A DNA stretch of 64,000 bases from Nocardioides turkmenicus (GCF_011045035.1 NZ_JAALAA010000008.1:184761-248760); one strand, 5' to 3'. Counted from the stretch's first letter, positions 44,088 through 53,417 are shown. Made by a program: numbers and translations. Notes: generated from the letters alone by a model not told the origin.

Positions 44088-45449
44088 TCATCGGGAGAAC
44101 GTGAACCAGTTGACGTTGACGAAGTCGGCCGGCTGACCGCTGGTGAATCTCAGGAAGACCGTGTGCGTGCCGGTCACCCCGCTGATGCTGCCCGGGACCG
44201 TACGCCAGCTCTGCCAGCCTCCGGTGTTGGCCACCGAGAAGCTGCCGATCGGCGCGTTGTTCACGTTGTCGAGCCGCACCTCGACCAGGCCGCTGACCCC
44301 GGCAGCCGCGCCCGAGGCGACCCGTGCGGAGAACGTACGCGCTGCAGTCGAGCCGAAGTTCACGCCGTCGTAGCGGAGCCAGTCGCCGTTGCTGAGGTAG
44401 CCGACGTTCTGACCGCCTCCGGTGTCGGTGGTCGCCTCGGTCTGGGTGCCGCTCTGGGCGTTGTAGGACTCGGCCTGGATGGTGGAGTAGGCATCACGGT
44501 TGCCCGGGACCGGCGGGTCGGTCGGCTCGGTGGTGCCACCGCCCTTGGAGTAGACCGCGACGTAGTCGACCAGCATCGGCACCCCGGAGGCGGTCGCCGA
44601 GGTCGGGTTGCCCGGCCAGCCGCCACCGATGGCGACGTTGAGGATGATGAAGTAGCCGTGGTTGGTCGCGTTGTTCCAGGTGGTCGCGTCGACCTGGTCC
44701 GAGCGGACGGTGTGGTAGTTCACGCCGTCGACGTAGAACCGGATCTGCTGCGGGCTGGTGCTGCGGTCCCACTCCATCGCGTAGGTGTGGAACGACGACT
44801 GGCAGGTCGAGCCGGGGCAGCCCTGCAGGGTTCCACCGAGGCCGGTGGTCTCGTTGCACGGGCCGCCGGGCGAGGTGCCGCAGTGCAGCGTGCCCCAGAC
44901 CTGGTTGGCGCCGTTGATGTTCTCCATGATGTCGATCTCGCCGACGCCCGGCCAGTTCCAGTAGTTGCCCCGGAACGGCGCGCCGAGCATCCAGAAGGCC
45001 GGCCAGATGCCCTGCGCCGCGGCGCCGGTGACGTTCGGCATCTGGATGCGGCTCTCCACGCGGAGCACCCCGCCCGCCGGCGGCTGGAAGTCGGTCCTGA
45101 CGGTCTCGATGCGCCCCGAGGTCCAGTTGCCGGCGCCGTCGCGGATCGGCTTGATCACCAGGTTGCCGGAGCCGTCCTGGTAGACGTTCTGGGTGCTGTC
45201 GGTGTGGTACGCGATCTCCCCGGTGCCCCAGTTGGCGGCACCGCCGGGGTAGGAGTGACCGATGTCGTAGATCCAGTTGCTCGTGTTGATCCGCGACCCG
45301 GCCGCACCGGTGAAGTCGTCGCTCCACACCTTGGTCCAGCCGGCCGGGGTGCCCGGCTCCGACGCCTCGCTGAATGTCGCCAACGGCAGAGCCACTGCGA
45401 CCACGCCCGCGGCGATGGCAGCGGCTGCCCATGCTCTGAAACTTCTCAT
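44088..45449 (-). CDS. secreted GH16 endo-beta-1,3-glucanase with CBM6
   Basis: Exported glucanase of 453 residues. The signal peptide is MRSFRAWAAAAIAAGVVAVALP. The GH16 jelly-roll follows (WTKVWSDDFTGAAGSRINTSNW), with catalytic Glu171, Asp173 and Glu176 in GEIDIMEN and the conserved WPAFWMLG. A Thr/Pro linker (GGGTTEPTDPPVPG) leads to a C-terminal CBM6 (IQAESYNAQSG to NVNWFTFSR). Laminarin-type beta-1,3-glucan is the expected substrate. ATG 45449 starts a normal signal peptide; the longer open frame upstream runs through the operator. It is divergent from the sugar ABC transporter genes. Confidence 0.93.
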   Translation of the reverse strand: MRSFRAWAAAAIAAGVVAVALPLATFSEASEPGTPAGWTKVWSDDFTGAAGSRINTSNWIYDIGHSYPGGAANWGTGEIAYHTDSTQNVYQDGSGNLVIKPIRDGAGNWTSGRIETVRTDFQPPAGGVLRVESRIQMPNVTGAAAQGIWPAFWMLGAPFRGNYWNWPGVGEIDIMENINGANQVWGTLHCGTSPGGPCNETTGLGGTLQGCPGSTCQSSFHTYAMEWDRSTSPQQIRFYVDGVNYHTVRSDQVDATTWNNATNHGYFIILNVAIGGGWPGNPTSATASGVPMLVDYVAVYSKGGGTTEPTDPPVPGNRDAYSTIQAESYNAQSGTQTEATTDTGGGQNVGYLSNGDWLRYDGVNFGSTAARTFSARVASGAAAGVSGLVEVRLDNVNNAPIGSFSVANTGGWQSWRTVPGSISGVTGTHTVFLRFTSGQPADFVNVNWFTFSR

Positions 45450-45495
45450 GAATGACTCGCTTTCCGAGGAACGAGCGACGAGTTCTTCGACTCGT

Positions 45496-45507
45496 GAGAG
45501 CGCTCTC
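45496..45507. promoter_or_regulatory. LacI-type operator palindrome
   Basis: GAGAGCGCTCTC is a perfect 12-base palindrome with the central CGCG-like GAGCGCTC typical of CebR/MalR-type LacI operators (such as TGGGAGCGCTCCCA). It lies 47 bases upstream of the GH16 start, in the divergent region shared with the sugar transporter operon. Binding of the LacI protein encoded next door is inferred. Confidence 0.65.
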
Positions 45508-45529
45508 TCGAACGATCTTCCCAAATTCA

Positions 45530-45545
45530 TGTGAGGCAGATCACA
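45530..45545. promoter_or_regulatory. CRP/GlxR-type binding site
   Basis: TGTGAGGCAGATCACA is an exact match to the CRP consensus TGTGA-N6-TCACA. It is 53 bases upstream of the transporter start (45598) and 81 bases upstream of the GH16 start. A global carbon regulator (Crp or GlxR) could activate or repress both transcripts here, next to the LacI operator. Confidence 0.6.
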
Positions 45546-45597
45546 AAAGCCGTCATTCTTTAACTAGCCGCGAACGCGCCGACGAGGAGCTTCGACG

Positions 45598-47025
45598 ATG
45601 AGGAGACGTGCCATGCCGCGTACGACACCTGTCCGACGAATCCGACCCAGCCGACTGGCCCTGGTCCCGCTCGCCGCGGCCCTGATCGCGGCCTCGCTGG
45701 CCGCCTGCGGAGGGGGCGGCTCGGGCGAGGCCGACGGGACGATCACCGTCTGGACCGTCGAGACCCAACCAGAGCGGCTGCAGGTCCAGCAGACGGCGAT
45801 GGACGCGTGGTCGAAGAACTCGGGGGTGAAGGTGAAGCTGGTGCCGGTCGAGGAGGACCAGATCAGCCAGCAGGTCTCCGCAGCTGCTCTCTCCGGCGAG
45901 CTTCCCGACGCGGTCAACGCCATCTCTCCCGGCCTCGTACGCGCCTTCGACCGTGACGAGCTGCTCGACCGCGAGGCAGCGACGGCCGTGGTCGAGAGCC
46001 TCGGTGAGGACACCTTCTCCGAGCCCGCGCTCGAGCTGTCGAAGGAGGGCGACGAGTACGTCGCGGTGCCCTCCGACGCCTGGCCGATGATGGTCTACTA
46101 CCGCACGGATCTGTTCGAGAAGGCTGGCCTGGAGCCTCCGACGACGTACGACGCCCTGCGCACGGCGGCCGAGAGGCTCACCACCAGCAAGCAGCACGGC
46201 ATCACCCTCGCCACCGACGCCGCCGACCCCTTCACCCAGCAGACCCTCGAGTTCCTGGCGCTCGGCAACGGCTGCCAGCTCGTCGACGAGGACGGTCAGG
46301 CCACCCTCGACAGCCCCGAGTGCGCCGAGACCGTCGATCTCTACGCAGACCTGGCCGGTGACCTCTCCCCCGACGGCACCCAGAGCGTGGAGTCGACCCG
46401 CGCGACCTACCTCAGCGGGCAGGCGGCGATGGTGGTCTGGTCGGCCTTCCTGCTCGACGAGATGGCCGGCCTGGTCGAGGAGTTCACGCCCAGCTGCGCC
46501 GAGTGCGCCAAGGACCCGGCGTACCTGTCCGAGAACACCGCGGTGACACCGATCGTCGAGGGTCCGTCCGCCGAAGGCGACGCGGCGGGCTACGTCGAGC
46601 TGGTCTCCTGGGGCCTCATGGACGGTGCCGACGAGGAGACGGCCGACTTCGTGGAGTACATGATGTCGGACGCGTACGTCGACTGGCTCTCGATGGCACC
46701 GGTGGGCAAGGTGCCCGTGCGGACCGGTCCGGAGTCGGGATCGACGGAGTACACCGACGCCTGGGAGGGCCTGAAGATCGGGGTCGACACCCAGAAGGCG
46801 TTCTCCGAGGCGTGGTCTCCCGAGGTGCTGGAGACGCTCAGCACCGCACCCGACGGCGGCGACCGGTGGGCCATCCCGCAGGGGCAGGGGGCGATCCTCG
46901 GACCGCTGACCAGTGAGCTCCCGCTGGCCAAGGTCGCCGCAGACGTCGGCGCCGGGACCACGGACGCGGCCGAGGCACAGCAGCAGATGCAGGAGGCAGT
47001 CACCGACATCGCCGAGCGCGAGTAG
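45598..47025 (+). CDS. sugar ABC transporter substrate-binding lipoprotein
   Basis: Extracellular solute-binding protein of 475 residues (family 1). A lipoprotein signal (LALVPLAAALIAASLAACGG, lipidated Cys37) is followed by GTITVWTVETQPERLQVQQ, VKVKLVPVEEDQISQQVSAA, LPDAVNAISPG and VPSDAWPMMVYYRTDLFEKAG, all typical of oligosaccharide-binding proteins. Two ATGs (45598 and 45613) each have an AGGAG-like site; the longer form is given. It heads the two-permease operon. With a GH16 glucanase next door, beta-glucan oligosaccharides are the probable ligand. Confidence 0.92.
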   Translation: MRRRAMPRTTPVRRIRPSRLALVPLAAALIAASLAACGGGGSGEADGTITVWTVETQPERLQVQQTAMDAWSKNSGVKVKLVPVEEDQISQQVSAAALSGELPDAVNAISPGLVRAFDRDELLDREAATAVVESLGEDTFSEPALELSKEGDEYVAVPSDAWPMMVYYRTDLFEKAGLEPPTTYDALRTAAERLTTSKQHGITLATDAADPFTQQTLEFLALGNGCQLVDEDGQATLDSPECAETVDLYADLAGDLSPDGTQSVESTRATYLSGQAAMVVWSAFLLDEMAGLVEEFTPSCAECAKDPAYLSENTAVTPIVEGPSAEGDAAGYVELVSWGLMDGADEETADFVEYMMSDAYVDWLSMAPVGKVPVRTGPESGSTEYTDAWEGLKIGVDTQKAFSEAWSPEVLETLSTAPDGGDRWAIPQGQGAILGPLTSELPLAKVAADVGAGTTDAAEAQQQMQEAVTDIAERE

Positions 47026-47031
47026 CCCGAC

Positions 47032-47937
47032 ATGGCATCGCCCCGGGTCTCGCTCCGGACGGATGCACGCGACGGGATCGCACTGATCACCCCGGTGACC
47101 GTGGTCGTCGGCGCGGTGATCGTGCTACCGATCCTGTGGACGGTGGTGCTGTCGTTCCAGGACGCCCGCTACATCGACGTCGCCCGCAACGGGCTGCTCA
47201 ACGAGCTCACGCTGGACAACTTCACCTCCGTGCTCACCGATGACGGCTTCTGGGAGGCGATGTTGACCACGGTGGAGTACTCGGTGGGCACCACCCTCGG
47301 CTCCATCGTCGTCGGTCTCGTCGCGGCGCTCGCCTTCCGTGACGCCTTCCGGTTCCGCGCTCCGCTGCGGGCGGTGATGCTGCTGCCGTACGTCGCACCG
47401 GTCGTCGCCACCACGTTCGTGTGGCAGGTCGCGCTGAACCCGCAGTACGGCGTCGTCAACGCGTTCGGGACGGAGATCCTCGGCTGGGAGCGGCCGGTGC
47501 CGTTCCTGTCGACCGCGCCGACCGCGCTGCTCACCGTGATCGCCTACGACATCTGGCGCTACTTCCCGTTCGCGTTCATCTTCCTCGGCGCTGCGCTGAC
47601 CGGGCTGAGCCGCGAGCTGGAGGAGGCCGCGGTGGTCGACGGCGCCACCCCGCTGCAGAAGTTCTGGCATGTGGTGCTGCCACAGCTGATGCCCACGATC
47701 GCACTGCTGGCGCTGTTCCGGATGGTGATGGCGTTCAACGAGTTCGACGACATCTTCCTGCTCACCGGTGGGGCCGCCGACACCCAGGTCGCCTCGATCC
47801 GCGTCTACGAGCAGCTGACCGGCTCGTCCGACATCGGCGGCGCCAGCGCGACCGCCGCGGTGATGGCCGTCTTCCTGGGCCTGGCGCTGGTGGTCTACCT
47901 GCGCCTGACCGGCCGCTTCAGGGAGGTGGCCCGATGA
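47032..47937 (+). CDS. sugar ABC transporter permease (MalF-like)
   Basis: Inner membrane permease of 301 residues with six hydrophobic segments. The EAA loop that docks with the ATPase reads ELEEAAVVDGATPLQKFWHVVLPQLMP, and FMTSS-like sequence is seen as MAFNEFDDIFLLTGG. It follows the binding protein by six bases and overlaps the next permease by four. No ATP-binding gene is present, so it probably uses a shared MsmK/MsiK-type ATPase, as is common for such systems in actinobacteria. Confidence 0.93.
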   Translation: MASPRVSLRTDARDGIALITPVTVVVGAVIVLPILWTVVLSFQDARYIDVARNGLLNELTLDNFTSVLTDDGFWEAMLTTVEYSVGTTLGSIVVGLVAALAFRDAFRFRAPLRAVMLLPYVAPVVATTFVWQVALNPQYGVVNAFGTEILGWERPVPFLSTAPTALLTVIAYDIWRYFPFAFIFLGAALTGLSRELEEAAVVDGATPLQKFWHVVLPQLMPTIALLALFRMVMAFNEFDDIFLLTGGAADTQVASIRVYEQLTGSSDIGGASATAAVMAVFLGLALVVYLRLTGRFREVAR

Positions 47938-48800
47938 GCGCCGCAGCCGTCCAGACACGGGTCCTGCGTGTGCTCCGGGTCGTGGTCATCGTGGCGCTGG
48001 TGGCGGCGACGGTGCTGCCGTTCGCCTACATGGTCTCGTTGAGCTTCGTACGCATCGAGGACCTGCTCCGCGACCCGTTGCGGGTCGTCCCGGCGCTCGA
48101 CCGGATCACCACCGAGACCTACCGCCAGGTGCTCGCCTCGGAGGAGGACGGCGGATGGGGGTTCGGCCGGTTCATGCGCAACTCAGCCCTGGTCGCCCTC
48201 GCCGCGGCGGCTCTCACCACCCTGCTCTGCGTGCCGGCCGCGTACGCCCTGACCCGGTTGCGCTTCGCCGGGCGCCGCCAGATCGGTGCGCTGTTCCTGG
48301 CGGTCTACCTGTTCCCGACGATCATCATCGCGGTGCCGGTCTTCGTCGGCTTCCAGGTGCTGGGGCTCGGCTCCAGCCTGATCGGGCTGGTCATCGCGTA
48401 CATCGCTCTCACGGTGCCGGTCAGCGTGCACATGCTGCGCAACCACCTCGCCCAGATCCCGGAGTCGATCGACGAGGCCGCGGTGCTCGACGGCGCCGGC
48501 CGGATCCAGACGATGCTCCGCATCACGATCCCGCTCGCGCTGCCGACCATCATGTCGACCGCCCTCTACTCGTTCATGATCGCCTGGAACGAGTTCCTCT
48601 TCGCGCTTCTCTTCCTCTCGGCGAAACCCGAGCTGTGGACGGTGTCCCTGGGCCTGACTCGTCTCTCCGACGGGCAGGAGGTCGCCCGAACCGTGCTCAT
48701 GGCCGGCTCGGTGCTCCTCACCCTGCCGATCATCCTGCTCTACGCCGTGGCCGAGCGAGCCCTCACCGAGGGCCTGGCCGCAGGAGCCGACAAGGGGTAG
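47934..48800 (+). CDS. sugar ABC transporter permease (MalG-like)
   Basis: Second permease of 288 residues. The first membrane segment is LRVVVIVALVAATVLPFAYMVSLSF. The EAA motif is ESIDEAAVLDGAGRIQTMLRITIPLALP, followed by the MalG-type YSFMIAWNEFLFAL. ATG 47934 overlaps the upstream stop (ATGA). The gene ends 13 bases before the stop of the convergent RodZ-like gene, with no obvious terminator hairpin between them. Confidence 0.93.
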   Translation: MSAAAVQTRVLRVLRVVVIVALVAATVLPFAYMVSLSFVRIEDLLRDPLRVVPALDRITTETYRQVLASEEDGGWGFGRFMRNSALVALAAAALTTLLCVPAAYALTRLRFAGRRQIGALFLAVYLFPTIIIAVPVFVGFQVLGLGSSLIGLVIAYIALTVPVSVHMLRNHLAQIPESIDEAAVLDGAGRIQTMLRITIPLALPTIMSTALYSFMIAWNEFLFALLFLSAKPELWTVSLGLTRLSDGQEVARTVLMAGSVLLTLPIILLYAVAERALTEGLAAGADKG

Positions 48801-48813
48801 ACGGTAGACCGAC

Positions 48814-50769
48814 CTAGCCCGCGGTGTAGGTGCGCTGCGCAGCCTCGCCGGTCTTGCCGAGAGCCTTGGCCTTGCCGTCGCCGACCGCGACCTTGAGCGA
48901 GCCGTCGGAGGTCTGGACGCGCAGCGGCGGGGTGACCTGGAGCTGCTTGGACTCGCCGAAGGCGAGGTCGCCGCTGAAGACCACCTTGCCGCGCGAGTCG
49001 CGGACGACGACGTGGGCGCCGCCGCCGGCGGCGGAGATCGTCACCGGGACGGGCGAGGCCTTGCCGTAGGGGCTGTCGGTGCCGGCGGAGCCGTCGAGCT
49101 GGATCGCACCGGCCTCGGGCTGGTGCTGGGTGCCGTCGATGACCAGGCGGGCGACCGACCAGACCAGGATCACCGCCATCACCGCGGCAACCAGCACCGA
49201 CCACGACGGACCGCCACGCATCCGCCGGACCGGACGGACCGCGGCGCTGTGGGCGAGCTCGGCCTCGAAGACGGCGCGCGGGCTGACCGGGCCGGAGGCG
49301 TACTTCTCGTCGTAGGTGCGCAGCAGCGGGGCGACCTCGATACCGAGGACGCGGGCCAGCGTACGGAGGTGGCCGCGGGCGTAGAAGTCACCGCCACAGG
49401 GGCCGAAGTCGTCGACCTCGATCGCCTCGATGACGTGCGGACGGATCCGGGTCCACTCGGCCAGACCCTCGACGTCCAGGGCGAGCCGACGGCGGGCCGC
49501 CGAGATCTCGGCACCGATCTCGGGGACCTTCGTCGGGACGACCTCGGTGGCCACGTCGTCGACGTCGTCGACACCGTCGATGCGGAGACTGGGGTTCGTC
49601 GAGGAGAGCGCCTTGACACCCTCGTCGGGCTCGGAGTCCTCGCCCGACTCGATCGCGAACACCTGGGTCTGCGCGTCCACCTCGGCGGCATCGGCCTCGG
49701 CGTCCGTCTCGGCCGGGTCGAGCTGGAGCGCGTTGGCACCGTGGACCGCGATGGTCTCCTGCGGCTCCTCGGGCACGTAGCGTACGTCGACCCGGACCGC
49801 CGTCGAAGGCTCGCGCAGCGGCGCGACCGGCTCCGCCTTCGCCTCGGCCTTCACCTCGGCATCGGGGTCGGCCTTCGGCGTCGTCTCGTCCTTCGTAGTG
49901 TCCCGATCCACCTGGTCCCGCTTCGCCTCGTCCGCCACGTCCGCGGCATTGATATCAGGCTCGTCCAAGACGCGGAGCATCCGGGGGTTGGTGTCCCCGG
50001 CGCCCCCGGACAGGGGCGGGCGGACGGCGGTGTCGCCGTCGTCGACCGGGGTCTCGCCGACGATGCCGTCGACGTCCTCGTCGATCCGGTCACCGGCCTC
50101 CTCGGCGGTGTTCTCGTCGGTGTCCGACTCCGGATCCGCCGCGAGACCGGGGTCGATCTCGACGACCTCGACACCGTCGGCGGCGACGATCGCGATGGCT
50201 TCGGTGACGTCGTCACCGGCGCCGAGGACACGCGTCGAGAGGCCCAGCGGCAACGAGAACGGCAGGCCGTAGAGGCGCTCGGTCAGCATCGCCTGGCGCC
50301 GGGCGGTCGGCGAGAGCTCCTCGAGCACCTCGTCCTCGTCGTGGAGGAGCACACCGATCCGGCCGTCCTTCCAGAACCGCTCGATCCCGTCCGGGCGCGG
50401 GGTGTGCTCGACGGACTCGATCTTCGACCACGGGATGCCCTGCCAGGTCTGGCCGAAGCGGAGTCGTACGCCCTGCTCGTCGACGAGCAGCAGCGGCATC
50501 CGGGAGTCCCAGGCGGTCCAGCCCTGCACCGCAGCGACGGCGAGCAGGATCAGGCCGACCAGGTAACCCTCGATGCCGCCGCGCAGCACGAAGGCGAGAC
50601 CGACCAGCAGCGACGCGAGGGCCACCACGAGCGCGAGCCGGCCGTTGCGGCGTACCTCGATGACGTCGACGTCCGGCGCCTCGACGGCGTCGGTGGTGTC
50701 GACGGTGTCGACGGGATCGGTGGTCTCGGCAGGGTCGACGGTCTCGACCGCCGGTGAATTCTCGCTCAC
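48814..50769 (-). CDS. RodZ-like HTH protein fused to an N-terminal membrane/PH-like region
   Basis: Protein of 651 residues with unusual architecture. Residues 1-38 are acidic. Two membrane helices (about 45-88) are followed by a short PH-like beta segment (PLLLVDEQGVRLRFGQTWQGIPWSKIESVEHTP). A long acidic, low-complexity linker (about 215-430) leads to a RodZ-type HTH (AEISAARRRLALDVEGLAEWTRIRPHVIEAIEVDDFGPC). Next are a third membrane helix (SVLVAAVMAVILVWSVARLV) and a C-terminal DUF4115-like beta domain. RodZ links MreB to the wall machinery, but it is also common in actinobacteria as an HTH/TM protein next to ftsK. The ATG overlaps the ftsK stop by four bases, so the two are coupled. Confidence 0.85.
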   Translation of the reverse strand: MSENSPAVETVDPAETTDPVDTVDTTDAVEAPDVDVIEVRRNGRLALVVALASLLVGLAFVLRGGIEGYLVGLILLAVAAVQGWTAWDSRMPLLLVDEQGVRLRFGQTWQGIPWSKIESVEHTPRPDGIERFWKDGRIGVLLHDEDEVLEELSPTARRQAMLTERLYGLPFSLPLGLSTRVLGAGDDVTEAIAIVAADGVEVVEIDPGLAADPESDTDENTAEEAGDRIDEDVDGIVGETPVDDGDTAVRPPLSGGAGDTNPRMLRVLDEPDINAADVADEAKRDQVDRDTTKDETTPKADPDAEVKAEAKAEPVAPLREPSTAVRVDVRYVPEEPQETIAVHGANALQLDPAETDAEADAAEVDAQTQVFAIESGEDSEPDEGVKALSSTNPSLRIDGVDDVDDVATEVVPTKVPEIGAEISAARRRLALDVEGLAEWTRIRPHVIEAIEVDDFGPCGGDFYARGHLRTLARVLGIEVAPLLRTYDEKYASGPVSPRAVFEAELAHSAAVRPVRRMRGGPSWSVLVAAVMAVILVWSVARLVIDGTQHQPEAGAIQLDGSAGTDSPYGKASPVPVTISAAGGGAHVVVRDSRGKVVFSGDLAFGESKQLQVTPPLRVQTSDGSLKVAVGDGKAKALGKTGEAAQRTYTAG

Positions 50770-53417
50770 ATCTCCCCCTGGATCGTTGCGATGACGCCGT
50801 CGATCTCGTCCGGCTTGACGAGTACGTCGCGTGCCTTGGAGCCCTCGGAGGGACCGACCACGCCGCGCGACTCGAGGATGTCCATGAGGCGGCCGGCCTT
50901 GGCGAACCCGACGCGGAGCTTGCGCTGCAGCATCGAGGTCGAGCCGAACTGGGTCGAGACGATCAGCTCGATCGCCTGGATCACCAGGTCCATGTCGTCG
51001 CCGATGTCGTCGTCCAGCACCCGCTTGGACTCCGCCGGCGCGGTCACGTCGTCGCGGTAGACCGGCTCGAGCTGGCCCTTGACGGACTTCACGACCGCGT
51101 TGATCTCCGACTCGGAGACCCAGGAGCCCTGCACACGGATCGGCTTGGAGGAGCCCATCGGCAGGAACAGCCCGTCACCCTGACCGACCAGCTTCTCCGC
51201 ACCCGGCTGATCGAGGATGACGCGGGAGTCGGCCAGCGACGAGGTCGCGAAGGCGAGCCGCGAGGGCACGTTGGCCTTGATCAGACCGGTGACGACGTCG
51301 ACCGACGGTCGCTGCGTGGCCAGCACCAGGTGGATGCCGGCGGCACGCGCGAGCTGGGTGATGCGTACGACCGCGTCCTCGACGTCGCGCGGGGCGACCA
51401 TCATCAGGTCGGCGAGCTCGTCGACGATGACCAGCAGGTAGGGGTAGGGCGACAGCACCCGCTCGGAGTCGGGCGGGACCTGCACCTTCCCGGCGCGGAC
51501 GGCCTTGTTGAAGTCGTCGACGTGACGGAAGCCGAAGTTGGCCAGGTCGTCGTAGCGCATGTCCATCTCGCGTACGACCCAGGCCAGCGCCTCGGCGGCC
51601 TTCTTCGGGTTGGTGATGATCGGCGTGATGAGGTGCGGCACGCCCTCGTAGGCGTTGAGCTCGACCCGCTTGGGGTCGACCATGATCATCCGCACCTCGT
51701 CGGGCGTGGCCCGCATCAGCACGGAGGTGATCATCGAGTTGATGAAGGACGACTTACCCGAGCCGGTCGCACCTGCGACCAGCAGGTGGGGCATCTTGGC
51801 GAGGTTGGCGACCACGAAGCCGCCCTCGACGTCCTTGCCGACACCGGTGATCATCGGGTGGTGGTCGCCGCGCGCCGCGTTGGAGCGGAGCACGTCACCC
51901 AGGGTGACGATCTCCTTGTCGGAGTTGGGGATCTCGACGCCGACGGCGGACTTGCCGGGGATCGGCGAGAGGATGCGTACATCGGCGGAGGCCACCGCGT
52001 AGGCGATGTTCTTCTGGATCCCGGTGATCTTCTCGACCTTCACGCCGGCGCCGAGCTCGACGACGTAGCGGGTGACCGTCGGTCCCCGGGTGTAGCCGGT
52101 GACCGCGGCGTCGATGTTGAACTCCTCCAGCACCGCCTGGAGCCGGTTGACGATGTCGTCGGAGGCCTTCGAGCGCGCCTTGTGCGGCGAGCCCGGCTTG
52201 AGCAGGTCGCTGGCGGGAAGGGTGTAGGCGACGTCGCCGGCCAGCATCAGCTGCTCGACGCGCTGCGGCAGCTCGGCGTGGGGCGGCGGCTCGAGGTCGC
52301 GCTTCGCGCCCGGCTTCGGGCCCGTCTCGGAGACGGCCGGCATGAGTCCGGCAGCGTCGCTGGGGACGGCCTCGTCGGGCTGGGTGTCGGCGTCGGAGTC
52401 CTCGTCGAGGGCGAGCGCGATGTCGAGCCCGTCCTTCTTGCGCTTCTTCTTGGGCTTCTCGTCCTCGAGCAGCGGGGTCTCGTAGGGTTCGAAACCCTCC
52501 GGGTCGAAGGTGTCGTCGTCGGCGAAGAGCTTGCCGCCGCGGCGGACCCGGCGGATGTTGGTGCCGCTCTCGCCCAGCTCCTCGGGCGGGGTCAGGCCGA
52601 GCGCGCGGTCGCGCAGCTCCACGAGCCGCCTCGGCACCTGGTAGAGCGGCGTCCCGGTGATGACCAGGATCCCGAAGACGACGAGAAGAGACAGGAGCAC
52701 GACGACCACGGCCGTCGAGCGCAGGACGTCGAGCAGGAGGCTGGCCACGACGTAGCCGATCGCGCCCCCGGCCCACTGCAGCTCGCTGCTGTCGCCCGAG
52801 GTGGGCTGCGGGTTGCCGTTGGCGATCTGGATGATGCCGAGCGTGGCCATCAGGAACGCGGACCAGCCGATCGCGAGCCGCCCCACCGGAGCGGCGTTGA
52901 CCGGGTCGCGCATCAGCCGGGCGCCGGCGAAGACGAGACCGACCGGCACCAGCCAGCCGACCTTGCCGACGACGCCGGCCACCGCGATGCGGACGACGTC
53001 GAAGAACTGCCCGCCCAGCTGAAACCACACACCGGCGGCGACGAGGACGGAGAGGCCGATCAGGAACAGGCCGGCGCCGTCGCGCCGGTGCTCCGGCTCG
53101 AGGTCGCTGGCAGCCTGGCCGCCGACGCGGAAGATCGCGGCCACTCCCCCGGCGATCGCCAGCCACAGGCTCGCGATGGTCGAGAAGATGGCGTCGAAGA
53201 GGATCGCGATCGGGCTGGGCCCGTTGCGTACGGCACGGGGTGGCGTACGGTTCGTCGTCTTCTTCTTGGCGGCAGGACGGCGGGTGGCCGGCGTCGCCTT
53301 GGAGCGGGCCCGGCTCGTGGCCGTTGCTCGCTTTGTCGTGGTCGTACTCCGGGGACGGGTGCTCTTGGTGGTGGTCGAGCTCCGCGAACCCGGCGGGGAA
53401 GACGTACGGGTCGCCAT
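50766..53417 (-). CDS. ftsK: DNA translocase FtsK/SpoIIIE
   Basis: Septal DNA pump of 883 residues. A basic, Ser/Thr-rich N-terminus (MATRTSSPPGSRSS) is followed by four membrane segments (up to about residue 210), a linker, and the translocase motor. Walker A is GATGSGK (549-555) and Walker B is LLVIVDELADLMM. A C-terminal gamma winged helix (TSMLQRKLRVGFAKAGRLMDILE, then EGSKARDVLV) recognises KOPS. Start ATG 53417 was chosen because the extension up to 53462 has no supporting sequence. It is the first gene before the RodZ-like gene, which overlaps its stop. Confidence 0.94.
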   Translation of the reverse strand: MATRTSSPPGSRSSTTTKSTRPRSTTTTKRATATSRARSKATPATRRPAAKKKTTNRTPPRAVRNGPSPIAILFDAIFSTIASLWLAIAGGVAAIFRVGGQAASDLEPEHRRDGAGLFLIGLSVLVAAGVWFQLGGQFFDVVRIAVAGVVGKVGWLVPVGLVFAGARLMRDPVNAAPVGRLAIGWSAFLMATLGIIQIANGNPQPTSGDSSELQWAGGAIGYVVASLLLDVLRSTAVVVVLLSLLVVFGILVITGTPLYQVPRRLVELRDRALGLTPPEELGESGTNIRRVRRGGKLFADDDTFDPEGFEPYETPLLEDEKPKKKRKKDGLDIALALDEDSDADTQPDEAVPSDAAGLMPAVSETGPKPGAKRDLEPPPHAELPQRVEQLMLAGDVAYTLPASDLLKPGSPHKARSKASDDIVNRLQAVLEEFNIDAAVTGYTRGPTVTRYVVELGAGVKVEKITGIQKNIAYAVASADVRILSPIPGKSAVGVEIPNSDKEIVTLGDVLRSNAARGDHHPMITGVGKDVEGGFVVANLAKMPHLLVAGATGSGKSSFINSMITSVLMRATPDEVRMIMVDPKRVELNAYEGVPHLITPIITNPKKAAEALAWVVREMDMRYDDLANFGFRHVDDFNKAVRAGKVQVPPDSERVLSPYPYLLVIVDELADLMMVAPRDVEDAVVRITQLARAAGIHLVLATQRPSVDVVTGLIKANVPSRLAFATSSLADSRVILDQPGAEKLVGQGDGLFLPMGSSKPIRVQGSWVSESEINAVVKSVKGQLEPVYRDDVTAPAESKRVLDDDIGDDMDLVIQAIELIVSTQFGSTSMLQRKLRVGFAKAGRLMDILESRGVVGPSEGSKARDVLVKPDEIDGVIATIQGEM

